Shown piece by piece: positions 20,601 through 29,203 of a stretch of DNA of 29,203 bases. Numbering within the stretch: position 1 is the stretch's first letter; every line of letters begins with the position of its first letter. The DNA is taken from positions 1 through 29,203 of the forward strand of contig JAJJLU010003826.1 of assembly GCA_023807065.1 (NCBI GenBank), given 5' to 3'. The notes beneath the pieces were generated by a model, which made no database searches, had not been told where the DNA came from, and saw only the letters and a list, made by a program, of their open reading frames with translations. Both the position numbers and the translations under genes were made by a program. This stretch comes from Isotricha intestinalis. Its lineage: Eukaryota > Ciliophora > Litostomatea > Vestibuliferida > Isotrichidae.

Positions 20601-21492
20601 TTTTTTAAATGATCCTGAATCTGTTTTAATTCTTTATGCAATGTTAAAAAATAATAAAAATATTTATTTTGTTGTTGAAAATTGTATTATTGAAAAATTT
20701 CAAAATTATCTTTTATTTTCTTATCAAAAAATAATTAACTCTGAAAACCCAAATGATAATTTTTTCATTTCTAAATTAATTATTTATGATTATGAATTAT
20801 TACTTAAAGTTTGTTTAAAAATTGAAAATGAATTAAAAAATAATTATAAGAATATAAATATAAATAACGAAGGAGGAAATGTTGATTTTGAATTAGATAA
20901 ATTTAAAGCCTTAATTTTTTGTTATTCTAAAATGAAAGAATACCAAAGATTAACAGAAATTTCTTATTTTTATTCAAAATTAATTGATGGAATGATTGAA
21001 ACAGATTCTTTAAATTTAGATAATATATTATTACTTTTAAAAGAAAAAATTTCTGCTTTAAATAATTCAATCATAGGATGTCAAAGGAGAAAAGATTCAA
21101 TAAAGTATTTAGATATATATGAATATGAAAAAGAAAAAGTTATTGCTGAAAATAAATATTTAATTATTGAATTTTATTTAACTACAACTAATAATAAAAT
21201 TAAAGAAATTATTAATGAAGATTCAATTGCTATGATTAAAAATGGAAGAATAAATATGTTAAATATGATTTTTAAATTAAAATTATATTCAATGGCAATT
21301 AAAACAAATTTAGTTAAATATTTACCTTTAAATGAAGCTGAATTATTTACTTTTAATATGATTAAAAGTTTAAAAAAAGAAAATGAAAAAAAATTATTGT
21401 CTCTTTTTATTAATAAAATAACTAGAGACAATATTTGTGATATTACACAATCAAAATTATATAATTTAATCTCTGAAAAATTTAATAAATAA
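17629..21492 (+). CDS. NUP160: Nup160/Nup120-like nucleoporin
   Basis: The 1287-residue intron-free protein has a beta-strand-rich N-terminal half compatible with a propeller (to about residue 450), including DEKLWIIMQI at 359-368. A helical solenoid runs to the end. The strongest evidence is near residues 1085-1180: an activity-reading stretch (YSKMKEYQRLTEISYFYSKL), then LLLLKEKISALNNSIIG, then QRRKDSIKYLDIYEYEKEKV (from about 1151). These follow the order and spacing of the Nup160 C-terminal domain, which ends with an ILELEDLEKEY-type motif. Nup160 is a scaffold member of the Y (Nup107-160) complex of the nuclear pore. Its length is near that of yeast Nup120 and human Nup160. The overall sequence is highly diverged, so another propeller-solenoid nucleoporin is the main alternative. 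Confidence 0.72.
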   Translation: MSTYKEVLLTLPSNNKFENNISQNFLPFQNSISSIKNNKSFGETLSLPHHMIYVIAMDNIITIKTINTMNITINSEVEFTSSFSFTVNSNILENLTLLKYFNDDYHYILIFFTSNNTVYFNIMNAETNKSEVNLMYDLKNNFESSSVEFIGFSNNGIFNFILGNSNGNLMYLNLLYDTNKNSLSNNVKYINTQQKGFFENFSNRFNYFKNNNEVENIGINSMKYIGNDLICFIRCNFVFEVFNIKKEKKIFSMNFTENKNNNEILSSSKILFQVSETTLSEFQLGQKKIFNIMLYFNSQINYSLITFDLWFCNIPNINSKIISTDLNLFYNSIDLGDEVKLVNKRINILPGIIIDMTIKDEKLWIIMQIKNSNLIQCKYDIKIINIDSSSEENEFIDELLYGYNNFSSVDFLEKKLLNLFYMIKQINLNSSISNLKHNKIFISILSNEEYLSNESLINFINMKFSENFQSKKKVIQFLKDLYINNNENNKSLYQEIIMPMILDELNNNSIISIGSFENLDIKSVVLLRQKGISLLKNVGAFERIEQIIFNYEIQLRKIICNTQYNIFDTYSLEKEVSVYIHNEITTNDINSLFLSLALIRIYMTEVNLFSSNEDYLNKKFSDEKDLNNFIVNVIGNKVNIQYNSCNNIEFIHEILNDIFLNHRNEILTYMQIIINQFNKMFKEASFKNNNLDIRMSENEYNKIINSKYCEIISKLVLNHITSLYHISRDLICLIQWRKNNIPLEDLFAEENFQNKYNLISKIDDDIKNFFTESFILYIISKHLTYFNTDIVSKIPKSTLNNSLRYKDMEVSCLEYLVFDKFSEFGNDILAQKKNDYINFTISSLLYDLFVINKNPGNNSFILKMLLDNKDYNFIILITLMTKTENLKINSLRLRIISNYNLGNKEETKKLLREYFIYAKSKNHLENIENDFDDFQKYINNENLTDFYFLGFQFLFPIYENYFNNPDLEQIDIYNKNKEKINIFIGKLFDSCFLNDPESVLILYAMLKNNKNIYFVVENCIIEKFQNYLLFSYQKIINSENPNDNFFISKLIIYDYELLLKVCLKIENELKNNYKNININNEGGNVDFELDKFKALIFCYSKMKEYQRLTEISYFYSKLIDGMIETDSLNLDNILLLLKEKISALNNSIIGCQRRKDSIKYLDIYEYEKEKVIAENKYLIIEFYLTTTNNKIKEIINEDSIAMIKNGRINMLNMIFKLKLYSMAIKTNLVKYLPLNEAELFTFNMIKSLKKENEKKLLSLFINKITRDNICDITQSKLYNLISEKFNK

Positions 21493-21557
21493 TTTATAAA
21501 TTTTTTTTTAACAAAGATTTTTTTTATTTATTCTTTTTTGAAAATAATTTTAAATAA

Positions 21558-23285
21558 ATGTCTAAAGAAGAAGAAAAGAATTTAAGTAATTCCGAAAATA
21601 TTAATATTGAAGAGGATAATTCTTCTGAAACAAATCAAAATAATAATTTATTATCCATTAAAAGAGAACGTTCAAATGAAAAAGAAAAAGAAAATAATAA
21701 TAAAAAAATTGATAAAATTATATTAGAAAATAATGACAATAATAAAAATATTCAAAATTTAAAAGATAATTTAAAGAAAAAATGTAAAAATTGTCTTCAG
21801 GAGATTTTATCAGACATAAATAATAAATTTTCATTATTTAATTATATTTTTGAATATTTTTCAAAAGAAAAAATAGATAATCAAATTAAAAATGAAATAA
21901 TAAATTTATTTTCAGAAAATAATTATGAAAGTAAAGTTAATTTAACAGATTTATGCAATGATTGTATAATAAAAAAATTTATAAAAGGTGGATTTACTGA
22001 ATTATTTAATAATAACAATGAAAAGAACAAAATTAAAATAAAAGAAAATTTAAGTGTCATTACAGAATCATTATATCAAATTTTTATAAATAGTTTTATA
22101 AAAAAATTAGATGAAATAAATGAAAGTTTAATGAAAAATACAATAGAAACAGAAAATGTAATGAATAAAATGGCATTAAATTTAGTAGAAAAAAAATATA
22201 AAATAAAATTCCAAGAATTTAATGAAGAAATGAATAGATGTAAATTATTATTAAACTCAACAATAAATGCTTATTCATCTTTATATTTAAAAATAATTGA
22301 AGAAAATGATGCTTTAAAAAGAATAGAAGATATATTAGATAATTCAATTCAACATAATATAACAGATGAAAAAGTTCAAAGATTATTATATTTAATAAGA
22401 GAAATAAGTAATAAAAATGAATTAAGATTAAAAGGAAAAACAGATAATTTATCAAATGAAGATAATATTTTTCAAATTCAACCTCAACAAGGATTAAATT
22501 ATGATAGTCATAAAAAAGCAATTAAAAAACCTTTTGTTATTAAAAGTACAACTCCAATTCATGAAATTCCACCTTTTGATAGTAAAAGTGAATTTAATAG
22601 AGTTCAATTTGAAGGTAAAATTAATGAAAAGCAAATTTTAACTTTTAATAATAATATTTTTCCTTTAATTAAACCTCCTACTTTTATTCCTACTAATATT
22701 ATTATTCCTGAAGAAAAAAAAAGTAATCACTCTAATAATAATGTAAATAATAATATAAATAATATAATTAATAATGAACAATTGAAAAATGTTAACGATA
22801 ATGATGATAATAATATTAATTCAAATAATCAATTTTTAGGTTTCAATAATTTATTTCAATTTAAAAAAAATAATTTTCAAAATTTATATTCTCAATCAAA
22901 TAATTTTTTAAATAATTCAAATAAAATTCAAGATTTTAATGTAAATTTTTCAGATATTCCTCAAAGAATAAATTCAATTAACCCAAATAATTTAAATCAA
23001 TTTGGAACTTATTTTCAACAAATAAAAAATTCACCTCATTCTTTTTTAAATGATAATTCTTCTTTTTTCAATAGAAATTTAGATTTTAATAATTTTCCAA
23101 GAAATATTGACAATAATAATAATCAAAATTATTATAATCATTATTTTAATAATAATTTATTACCAAATAATAATAATAATTTATTATCTAATAATAATAT
23201 TTTAGTAAATAATTTTAATAATCAAAAAATGAAAAAAGAAGATAATAATAATAATTTTAATTTAATGAATCCAGAGCCAAAATAA
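21558..23285 (+). CDS. Asparagine-rich protein, function unknown
   Basis: The 575-residue protein starts 65 bases after the nucleoporin stop. Its first 70 residues are acidic and disordered. A region of about 80-290 is helical and has cysteine pairs (KKCKNCLQE near 75-82 and LCNDC near 135-139) that might bind zinc, followed by amphipathic helices. Two short Pro-containing motifs follow near 335-390 (STTPIHEIPPF and FPLIKPPTFIP), which look like docking peptides. The last 180 residues are almost only Asn, Phe, Leu and Gln, encoded mainly by AAT repeats, a prion-like low-complexity tail. No named domain is recognised. The frame is intact and uses TAA. Confidence 0.78.
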   Translation: MSKEEEKNLSNSENINIEEDNSSETNQNNNLLSIKRERSNEKEKENNNKKIDKIILENNDNNKNIQNLKDNLKKKCKNCLQEILSDINNKFSLFNYIFEYFSKEKIDNQIKNEIINLFSENNYESKVNLTDLCNDCIIKKFIKGGFTELFNNNNEKNKIKIKENLSVITESLYQIFINSFIKKLDEINESLMKNTIETENVMNKMALNLVEKKYKIKFQEFNEEMNRCKLLLNSTINAYSSLYLKIIEENDALKRIEDILDNSIQHNITDEKVQRLLYLIREISNKNELRLKGKTDNLSNEDNIFQIQPQQGLNYDSHKKAIKKPFVIKSTTPIHEIPPFDSKSEFNRVQFEGKINEKQILTFNNNIFPLIKPPTFIPTNIIIPEEKKSNHSNNNVNNNINNIINNEQLKNVNDNDDNNINSNNQFLGFNNLFQFKKNNFQNLYSQSNNFLNNSNKIQDFNVNFSDIPQRINSINPNNLNQFGTYFQQIKNSPHSFLNDNSSFFNRNLDFNNFPRNIDNNNNQNYYNHYFNNNLLPNNNNNLLSNNNILVNNFNNQKMKKEDNNNNFNLMNPEPK

Positions 23286-23664
23286 AAGAAATTGAATTTA
23301 AATTAAATAAAAAAAAAGAATAAAAAATACTCAATTAGATAATGTAATTAATAATTAAATCGTTTTTTATTTATAAATGAATTTATTTTTTTAATAAATT
23401 TTAGTATTTTATATATTAAGAGAAAACTCCTTTAATCTTTTTTAAATTAATAATGAATTAAATATTCCTGAAATAAAAAATAATTTTAACCATAATTAAG
23501 AATTATTTCAAAAAAATATTTGAACCTAAAAAATTAAAATACAAATTAATATTCATTAATATAAAGTTTTCCAAAATATCCCTTAAAAAATATTAATCTT
23601 TCATTTCTAAATTGAAACAAATATAAAATTAAATTTATTAATTTATAATTAAATATATTTTTAA
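23286..23664. other. Intergenic stretch, no gene seen
   Basis: About 380 bases of AT-rich sequence without coding-like frames or RNA folds; presumably a 3' end and the next promoter. Confidence 0.6.
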
Positions 23665-24804
23665 ATGTCTTCTATAAATTTTAAAGCATCTCATACATTT
23701 CCATCTCCAAACATAGAAAACAAAAACCAAAATAAAAAAACAGAATTTAGTAAAACATCAGTTCATATATTTAGAAGAAAAGATAGTAAAATGAGTCAAA
23801 AAAGTTTTTTACTTAATTCAAAAACAAATCCAAATTCAAGAATATTATATTTTCCAAAAGCTCAACATTCATTAACAAATGATCATGGAATAAATAGTTC
23901 AATTGAATTTTCTGAAAGAAAAACAAAGAAAAAATTAACTTTAAGTGAAATTAATTTAGATGTACATAATAATATTTCTTTTAACAGAAAAGCACAAAAA
24001 TTTCAAACAATGAAAAATGATCAAACTAAAAAATCAAATTATTATTATATGAATAAAACTCAAAATAATAATCATAAAAAAGACTTATCTATAAGTTCAA
24101 TTCATGATTCAGATAAGAAAAAAAATATAATAAATATATCAACAAATCCTTTAAAAGACAATTATAAATTTAGTTCTTTTAAAAAATTTACTTATCAAGC
24201 TTTAAATCAAGAACCAAATAAAAATTTTTTTGATAATTTAAATGATTTATTAAGAGATGATGATGATTTAAATAATAATGATACAATAACAGAAGAATAT
24301 TTTCAATGTGATAATGAAGATGAAGATAATAATACTAATAATATGAGAAATAGAATAAGTAAATATACTGAAAATTCTCAAAAAATTAATTTAACTGAAT
24401 TAAGAAATAATGAAAGAATTAGTTTTAAAGGTTTAATTTCTAATTATTATAATTCTTCAGATATTAATAAAAAACATGAACAAAAATATGAAATTTTAGA
24501 AAATGATATGAAAGAAATTGAATCTACTTTAAATAAAATTGCTACTTTAAGAGATTCTTTAGAACAATTAAAAGTTGAAATTAAACAAAAAAAAGAAGAA
24601 AATTCTAAATATGATTATTTAGATAAAATTGAAAGTGAAGGTGAATTAATGAAAGAAATGGTTTCTATTAAAAAAAAATTAAAAGAAAGAAATCAGAAAT
24701 TTAAAGATATTATTAAATTATTAAGAATTGAAATTATGAATTGGAAACTTAAAAACAAAAAAAATGATAGTTCAAGTATTTCTAATTTAACTAATAATAA
24801 TTAA
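23665..24804 (+). CDS. Disordered protein with C-terminal coiled coil
   Basis: The 379-residue protein is polar and serine/lysine/asparagine-rich over its first 260 residues, with several basic patches (RRKDSKMSQK, SERKTKKK). An acidic Asp/Asn run at about 196-225 includes DDDDLNNND. From about 270 to 365 it forms a continuous heptad-like helix (ENDMKEIESTLNKI and following), probably a dimeric coiled coil. No enzyme, zinc or membrane features are seen. The basic disordered N-terminus plus a short coil is common among microtubule- or cortex-associated proteins, but this is a guess. The frame is intact, with ATG after TTAA and TAA as stop. Confidence 0.75.
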   Translation: MSSINFKASHTFPSPNIENKNQNKKTEFSKTSVHIFRRKDSKMSQKSFLLNSKTNPNSRILYFPKAQHSLTNDHGINSSIEFSERKTKKKLTLSEINLDVHNNISFNRKAQKFQTMKNDQTKKSNYYYMNKTQNNNHKKDLSISSIHDSDKKKNIINISTNPLKDNYKFSSFKKFTYQALNQEPNKNFFDNLNDLLRDDDDLNNNDTITEEYFQCDNEDEDNNTNNMRNRISKYTENSQKINLTELRNNERISFKGLISNYYNSSDINKKHEQKYEILENDMKEIESTLNKIATLRDSLEQLKVEIKQKKEENSKYDYLDKIESEGELMKEMVSIKKKLKERNQKFKDIIKLLRIEIMNWKLKNKKNDSSSISNLTNNN

Positions 24805-25104
24805 AGAAAATATGATAAATATATTAATCAAAAGTTCACTTATAAATAAAAAAAATGTTAATAAATCAATCTATTAAATGAATTCATTATTCATGTAAAA
24901 GAATTTATTTATAAATCCTTAATAATATAAAAATTTAAATATAAAAGTAAGAAAAATATAAATAAGTAAATTTAAATTAATATAGTATTATAAATATAAA
25001 ACAAACAAAAATTTTGAAAAAATAAAAAAAAATAAAAAAAAAATAAAAAACAAAAATACATTATTATAATTATAAAAAAATAATTTAAAAAAAAATAACT
25101 TAAA
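24805..25104. other. Intergenic stretch, A-rich leader
   Basis: Exactly 300 bases. The last 100 are nearly pure A with scattered T, as in other leaders here. No gene is seen. Confidence 0.6.
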
Positions 25105-26559
25105 ATGTTAAGAACTTCTGCAAATAAGCTTCCTCCAATAGTAAGAAAAGAAACAATTTCAGAAAATGAAAAAATAGAAAATAAAAAAAATATAAAATCT
25201 GAAATAACAATAAAAGATAGTTTATATACGGAATTTCTTCGACAATTAACAGTATCAAAAATATTACAATTTACAGAATTATGTAAACAAAAAGAATTAG
25301 AATCTTTAAAAAGAAATATGAGATTAAAAAAAAATGTTTTTTTAAATATATTAAGAACTTGTTTTCCTGATGAAGATTATTTTGATCCTTTATTTGAACA
25401 AATATTTAATAGATTTAAAATATATAAAGCTGAAATAAGAAATCCAAATAAAAAAGATAATTATTTTTTAAATAGATATTATCCAGAAGATGAAATTGAT
25501 ATGTATGAAATATGTTGTGCTTTATCTTGTTTTGTTAAATGTGATTTTCAACAAAAAATAAAATTATTATTTGATATTACTGATATTGATGATGATGGTT
25601 TTATTAATCAGAAAGAAGTTAAAAAATTAATTTTTACTATTAATATATTATTCTGTGAAGAAAATAAATTTAATAAAAGTGATTCTACTATTGCTTCTCA
25701 AAGTATTGCTTCTATTCATTCTTTGGAAATTATAAAAAAATTAATGAATTTCCCTGGTCAATTAGGTAAAATATTACATGATGAAAAATATATTAATTTT
25801 AACCAATTTTTAGAAAGCTTTACTAGATTATATAATTATAAATATGATATATTACCTCTATTTATTAATTTAAAACAAAGTTTATTTACTGAAAAAAGAG
25901 AAAAACTATTTATATTAAAACATAAAAACTTGAATGATTATTCTGAAATATCAAATGAAATAATAAGTAATTTAAAAAATGATAATTCTAATTTTATAGG
26001 AAAATCAAATATAGATTTTAAAAAAAGATTAGAAAGAGTAAAAAAAAAAATAACAAGAAATATAAATAGAAATTCAGTAGCAATTTCAGTAAATAATATA
26101 AAGCCTCAAATACCAAATGAAAGAACATCAATTAATCAAAAAAATGTAAATGAAACAGAAAATAATATTAGATATAAAGATGATTTCTTATATTCAATTA
26201 ATTATAATGAAATATGTGGATTAGAAGCTTTTCCAGGTAAAATAAAATTAACAGAAATTCAAAATGAAAATCAAAAAACTGAAATTCCAAAAAAAAATAT
26301 TATTCATGAATATATAAAAAAAAATATCTTTGGAAAAAATGATAAAAAAGGTTATATGAATTTAAATGAAATTTTTTCTGAAATTCAAACTATTGCTAAT
26401 AAACATAAAGCTGATGAACAAATTCCTGAACAAATGTTAACTATTGAAAAAGAAGTTAAAGATATTGCTGTTGATACTGCTTTTCATCTTAAAGATAGAA
26501 ATCCTAATGGAAATTTACAATTTGGATTATTTGAAAGAATTGATAAATTAAAAAATTAA
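25105..26559 (+). CDS. EF-hand calcium-binding protein
   Basis: The 484-residue protein has one canonical EF-hand loop at residues 160-171 (DIDDDGFINQKE), with Asp at 1, 3 and 5, Gly at 6, Ile at 8 and Glu at 12. Helices flank it (QQKIKLLFDI before, VKKLIFTI after). The region from about 75 to 270 looks like a four-EF-hand module of the calcineurin B/calaxin type in which the other loops have lost their ligands: DEIDMYEICCALSCF before it, and KYINFNQFLESF after. A second conserved block near 360-484 (KKGYMNLNEIFSEI) might contain another degenerate hand. It is probably a cytosolic calcium sensor, possibly ciliary given its neighbours and the calaxin-like look, but no subfamily is sure. Confidence 0.82.
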   Translation: MLRTSANKLPPIVRKETISENEKIENKKNIKSEITIKDSLYTEFLRQLTVSKILQFTELCKQKELESLKRNMRLKKNVFLNILRTCFPDEDYFDPLFEQIFNRFKIYKAEIRNPNKKDNYFLNRYYPEDEIDMYEICCALSCFVKCDFQQKIKLLFDITDIDDDGFINQKEVKKLIFTINILFCEENKFNKSDSTIASQSIASIHSLEIIKKLMNFPGQLGKILHDEKYINFNQFLESFTRLYNYKYDILPLFINLKQSLFTEKREKLFILKHKNLNDYSEISNEIISNLKNDNSNFIGKSNIDFKKRLERVKKKITRNINRNSVAISVNNIKPQIPNERTSINQKNVNETENNIRYKDDFLYSINYNEICGLEAFPGKIKLTEIQNENQKTEIPKKNIIHEYIKKNIFGKNDKKGYMNLNEIFSEIQTIANKHKADEQIPEQMLTIEKEVKDIAVDTAFHLKDRNPNGNLQFGLFERIDKLKN

Positions 26560-26884
26560 TTTATTTGTTTCATTTTATTTTAATATTTTTTTAATTCTTT
26601 TTATTTTTTGAAAATAAATAATATTTAACTTTGGAAATAGTTTATCCAATCTCCATATTTTTGAAAAAAAACACTTAAGACTAATACATTAAAGAATAAT
26701 TATAATAAAAAAAATAAAAACATAAATTAAAAAAAATAATTATTCTCTCTTATTTTTTTAATCCACAAATGAATTTTTCCATATCATAATAAATTAGACA
26801 TTTTTTTTTTCTCCATGATTTTTCCTTGAAACTCAATAAATAATTTAATTTAATAACTCAGAATAATAGTAGAACAAAGGCTTA

Positions 26885-27310
26885 ATTTATGAAATTGGGT
26901 TTTATTAATCCTTTAAATGTATCTTTAAATGGTTTAATAGATACCATTAAAGTAACATTATTTGTAGTAAAATTTGATATATTTAAATTTTTAAAAAAAT
27001 ATTTCTTATTTTTTAACATTTTTTTTATTAAAGTTATAAATTTAAATTTATTAGAGAAGAACAATTTAGAACATATATTTCATATTATTAATATTTATTG
27101 TAATTAAATATGATAAATTAAAGAATTAATAAAAGAACATTGATAAAAGCATATTTTATTTTTAGTGTTTTTATTTGAATAAAATTTGATAAATCTGAAT
27201 TAATCTTTATACTACTAAATATATTTTCAATTTATTTAATAATTCTTAAAATTATCACATAATTTCCTTCTTTTTTAAACTTATTTTCCCAAGTAAATTG
27301 ATTATTATAT
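26885..27310 (-). pseudogene. Decayed DUF285/BspA-like leucine-rich repeat gene
   Basis: Minus-strand reading in several frames gives successive blocks of a repeat family typical of DUF285/BspA-like surface proteins. QFTWENKFKKEGNYVI lies at about 27300-27255. INSDLSNFIQIKTLKIKYAF (about 27205-27145) and a CSFINS block (about 27140) follow. Then come NINNMKYMF and CSSLINLNL (about 27095-27037), YNFNKKNV, and KNLNISNFTTNNVTLM (about 27000-26943). The order (Trp-containing lead-in, then units of about 24 residues of the type CSSL-x-x-L-x-LSNF-x-T-x-x-V-x-x-M-x-x-MF) is that of the family. Many stops and frameshifts separate the blocks, so it is dead. Less clear coding-like remnants, partly coiled coil, continue upstream to about 27960 and may be the N-terminal part of the same gene. 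Confidence 0.75.
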
Positions 27311-27960
27311 TAAATTTTCAATAAATCATTTTATTTTTATTATTTATTTCAAATATTTTATTCATAAAAATCCCTTGATTATATTTTATTTCACCTTTAT
27401 GAATTTCAATATAAGGAAATGAAAATTAAAATAATAGAAGTACTTAGATTAATATTTATCTGTAAGAAATGTTTTATTGAATTATCAACTTAATTTTCAT
27501 TGTTTCACCTTATGATATTATGATAATATCTTCAAACTCATAATTATTTTGATTTTTAAAATCTTCAATTTCATTAAATCTTCTTTATTATCTTATTTAA
27601 TACTTCAATGCAGGTAAATCTTAATTTCAATTTGTTCAATAATTTTCTCTTATTTGATATTTTAATTATTCTATATCATTTTTATATGATATATTAATAA
27701 TTGTTTATTAATTATATGATTATTAGCAAAATATACTTTTAGTTTTGTTTTTTGATATAGAAATTTTTAAAAAATCTGTTCAATTGGTACTATTTTTTTT
27801 AATATTTTACTTGTTGCATTTTTCTATTTTAATAAAAATATCTTTTATTTCTTCTTCTATTTCTAATATTTCCTTGGATTACCTTCTAATATTATTTCTT
27901 CATTTATTAAATACTAATCTGTATTTTTAACTATATTAGAATACTTGTTTTGATTTATAA

Positions 27961-28900
27961 TGCATTTTGTTTATACAATATAATTTTTTTTTAAAACTTC
28001 AAAGAAATATAATTCTCATTTAAAATTCATATATATTTCTAAACTAAAAATTACATGTTATGATATATGATTTTTAAAAAGATGTATAATTATTTTAGAA
28101 TTGAAGAATCATAATTAGAGTAGATACATTTAAAACTATTTAAAAAATTTTTTTTGCTAGGTTAAAATGAAATATAAATTTTTTAAAACAATATTTTTAA
28201 ATCTTGAATAAGGATAAATTTTATCCAAAAAATTTTTATAAATAACAAAACATTTAACTACTTCTTATATAACTTTTTTATATTATTTAAATATAATATT
28301 CTAAATGTATGTAGAATGGAATTTTAGCTTAGAAAAAATGTTTCGATTATATAAAGAATTAAAGAAAAGTTAGTATAAGAACAATTACAAAACTTATCTC
28401 TTAATATATTTAAATTAAATTTTACATTTATAATAATTTGTAAGTTTCTATTCTGATTTATCTTTCTGTTTTATTAAAGTTAATTTCAATTATTAAATAA
28501 AGTTTCATAGATATATTTCAAGTTCATATAGATTATCTACACTTCTTTTCCATTTTAAATGAATTATTTTTCAAACAAATTTATTAATTATTTTTCTAAA
28601 TAATATTTGAGTCCTTTTCCTTTTTTTTAATTTAGGGTAGATTAATTAAGTTCAATTAGGAAAATTATTTTCCATTAAATGTATTATAATTCTTTTAATG
28701 AAATGTTTTTTTCATTATTTTTCAATATTCCTGAATATATATATATATTTTCTTTATCTTTTTCTCTTTATTATCATATCATTTTTTTATATGATTTTCT
28801 TTAATTATTTATGAATTTTTTTTATTATAAATTTAATTTTTTCTTTTTATTTTTTTATGTCATATTTTATTATTTTTAAAATAATAATTCTTTGTAATAT
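27961..28900. other. Gene-poor, AT-rich stretch
   Basis: About 940 bases with no intact frame. Short plus-strand remnants (for example near 28315-28400) cannot be assigned. A TA microsatellite lies at 28736-28751. The sequence may hold decayed mobile or repeat-gene DNA. Confidence 0.5.
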
Positions 28901-28901
28901 T

Positions 28902-28957
28902 ATTACCGTAATTCACTTTTTATTCCCTTCAGTTAAAAAAAGTCGGGTAATAAAAAG
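28902..28957. repeat. Imperfect inverted repeat, possible transposon end
   Basis: CTTTTTATTCCC (28916-28927) pairs with GGGTAATAAAAAG (28945-28957) with one bulged base. ATTACC (28902-28907) also matches GGTAAT (28946-28951). It lies about 110 bases before the possible transposase start and could be a subterminal or terminal repeat of the element. Confidence 0.4.
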
Positions 28958-29067
28958 GTTTTACATTATTTTATAAATTTAAATTATTCTTTCATAAAAA
29001 AAATATTATATGATAATATTTTCATAAAATAATTAAAAAAATTTATATCTTTTTTATCAAATAAAAA

Positions 29068-29203
29068 ATGTCAAATAATTTTCAACAAGATATTAAAAGA
29101 AAAAAAAGAATTTATAAAAGTAAATGAAACTTTATCTACACATCAAATTGAAGGAAAATATGGTATTGATCGACATACATTCCTTTATTGGAAAAAAATT
29201 AGA
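29068..29203 (+). mobile_element. Partial transposase-like frame with helix-turn-helix
   Basis: An ATG at 29068 opens MSNNFQQDIKRKK and then loses frame at an A-run near 29098-29108. The alternative frame continues to the window end with EFIKVNETLSTHQIEGKYGI followed by DRHTFLYWKKIR. The pattern (a helix, a turn with GI, then a recognition helix ending in Trp-Lys-Lys) is that of the homeodomain-like or Psq-type helix-turn-helix found at the N-terminus of pogo/Tigger-type and other DDE transposases. Most of the protein lies outside the window, so the catalytic domain cannot be checked. The frame break suggests a dead copy or an assembly indel. Confidence 0.45.

Noticed and set aside
26889..27107. 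A 72-codon plus-strand frame that looks like a small membrane protein.
   Set aside because: The opposite strand carries recognisable DUF285 repeat wording, so this is its complement.
27400..27960. Minus-strand frames that would read on if TAA and TAG meant glutamine, as in many ciliates.
   Set aside because: All intact genes in the window use CAA for glutamine and end at TAA, TAG or TGA. This region is also frameshifted and is better explained as a decayed gene.
1..29203. CRISPR arrays, rRNA genes, telomeric repeats or phage defence systems.
   Set aside because: No regularly spaced repeats, rRNA-like GC-rich segments, telomere-like tandem repeats or prokaryotic defence genes were seen.

Overview
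This is a very AT-rich eukaryotic nuclear window from a ciliated protist. Thirteen of its gene calls are long, mostly intron-free reading frames. TAA, TAG and TGA all act as stops and glutamine is written CAA, so the standard code applies. Start codons sit in A-rich contexts. A tRNA-Arg(UCU) is present, matching AGA as the main arginine codon. A Tectonic homologue (ciliary transition zone) and a tubulin tyrosine ligase-like (TTLL) enzyme show that the host builds cilia. The style of the TTLL and of a two-helix membrane protein resembles ciliates, so a standard-code ciliate is my best guess; another flagellated protist is possible.

Left end (1-3430): this part is disrupted. An open fragment of eukaryotic myo-inositol-1-phosphate synthase (plus strand, 3-224) runs directly into the antisense of a bacterial DnaJ relic (about 205-790, minus). 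A relic of the bacterial outer-membrane Omp85 protein TamA follows (890 to about 2540, minus). Both relics have frameshifts and stops and look alphaproteobacterial, probably Rickettsiales-like. They abut a host-type asparagine-rich frame that is itself frameshifted (about 2590-3421, minus).

Middle (3677-26559): host genes are closely packed. In order they are: a membrane-anchored short-chain dehydrogenase (+); a two-helix membrane protein and a B-box/WD40 protein (both -); a small bZIP factor (+), divergent from the B-box gene; tRNA-Arg (+); TTLL (+); a TPR protein with a possible lipidation tail (+); Tectonic with one frame break (+); a coiled-coil protein (+); a Nup160/Nup120-like nucleoporin of 1287 residues (+); an asparagine-rich protein (+); a short coiled-coil protein (+); and an EF-hand protein (+). 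TTLL and Tectonic act in cilia; no operon logic is expected or seen.

Right end (26560-29203): about 2.5 kb without an intact gene. It holds a decayed minus-strand gene with DUF285/BspA-like leucine-rich repeats (clear at 26885-27310). At the edge lies the start of what looks like a transposon: an inverted-repeat segment at 28902-28957, then a frame with a helix-turn-helix motif from 29068, broken at an A-run and cut by the window end.

The most interesting region is the bacterial insertion at the left end. Several frame breaks lie in homopolymers or short repeats, so assembly error must be separated from true decay.
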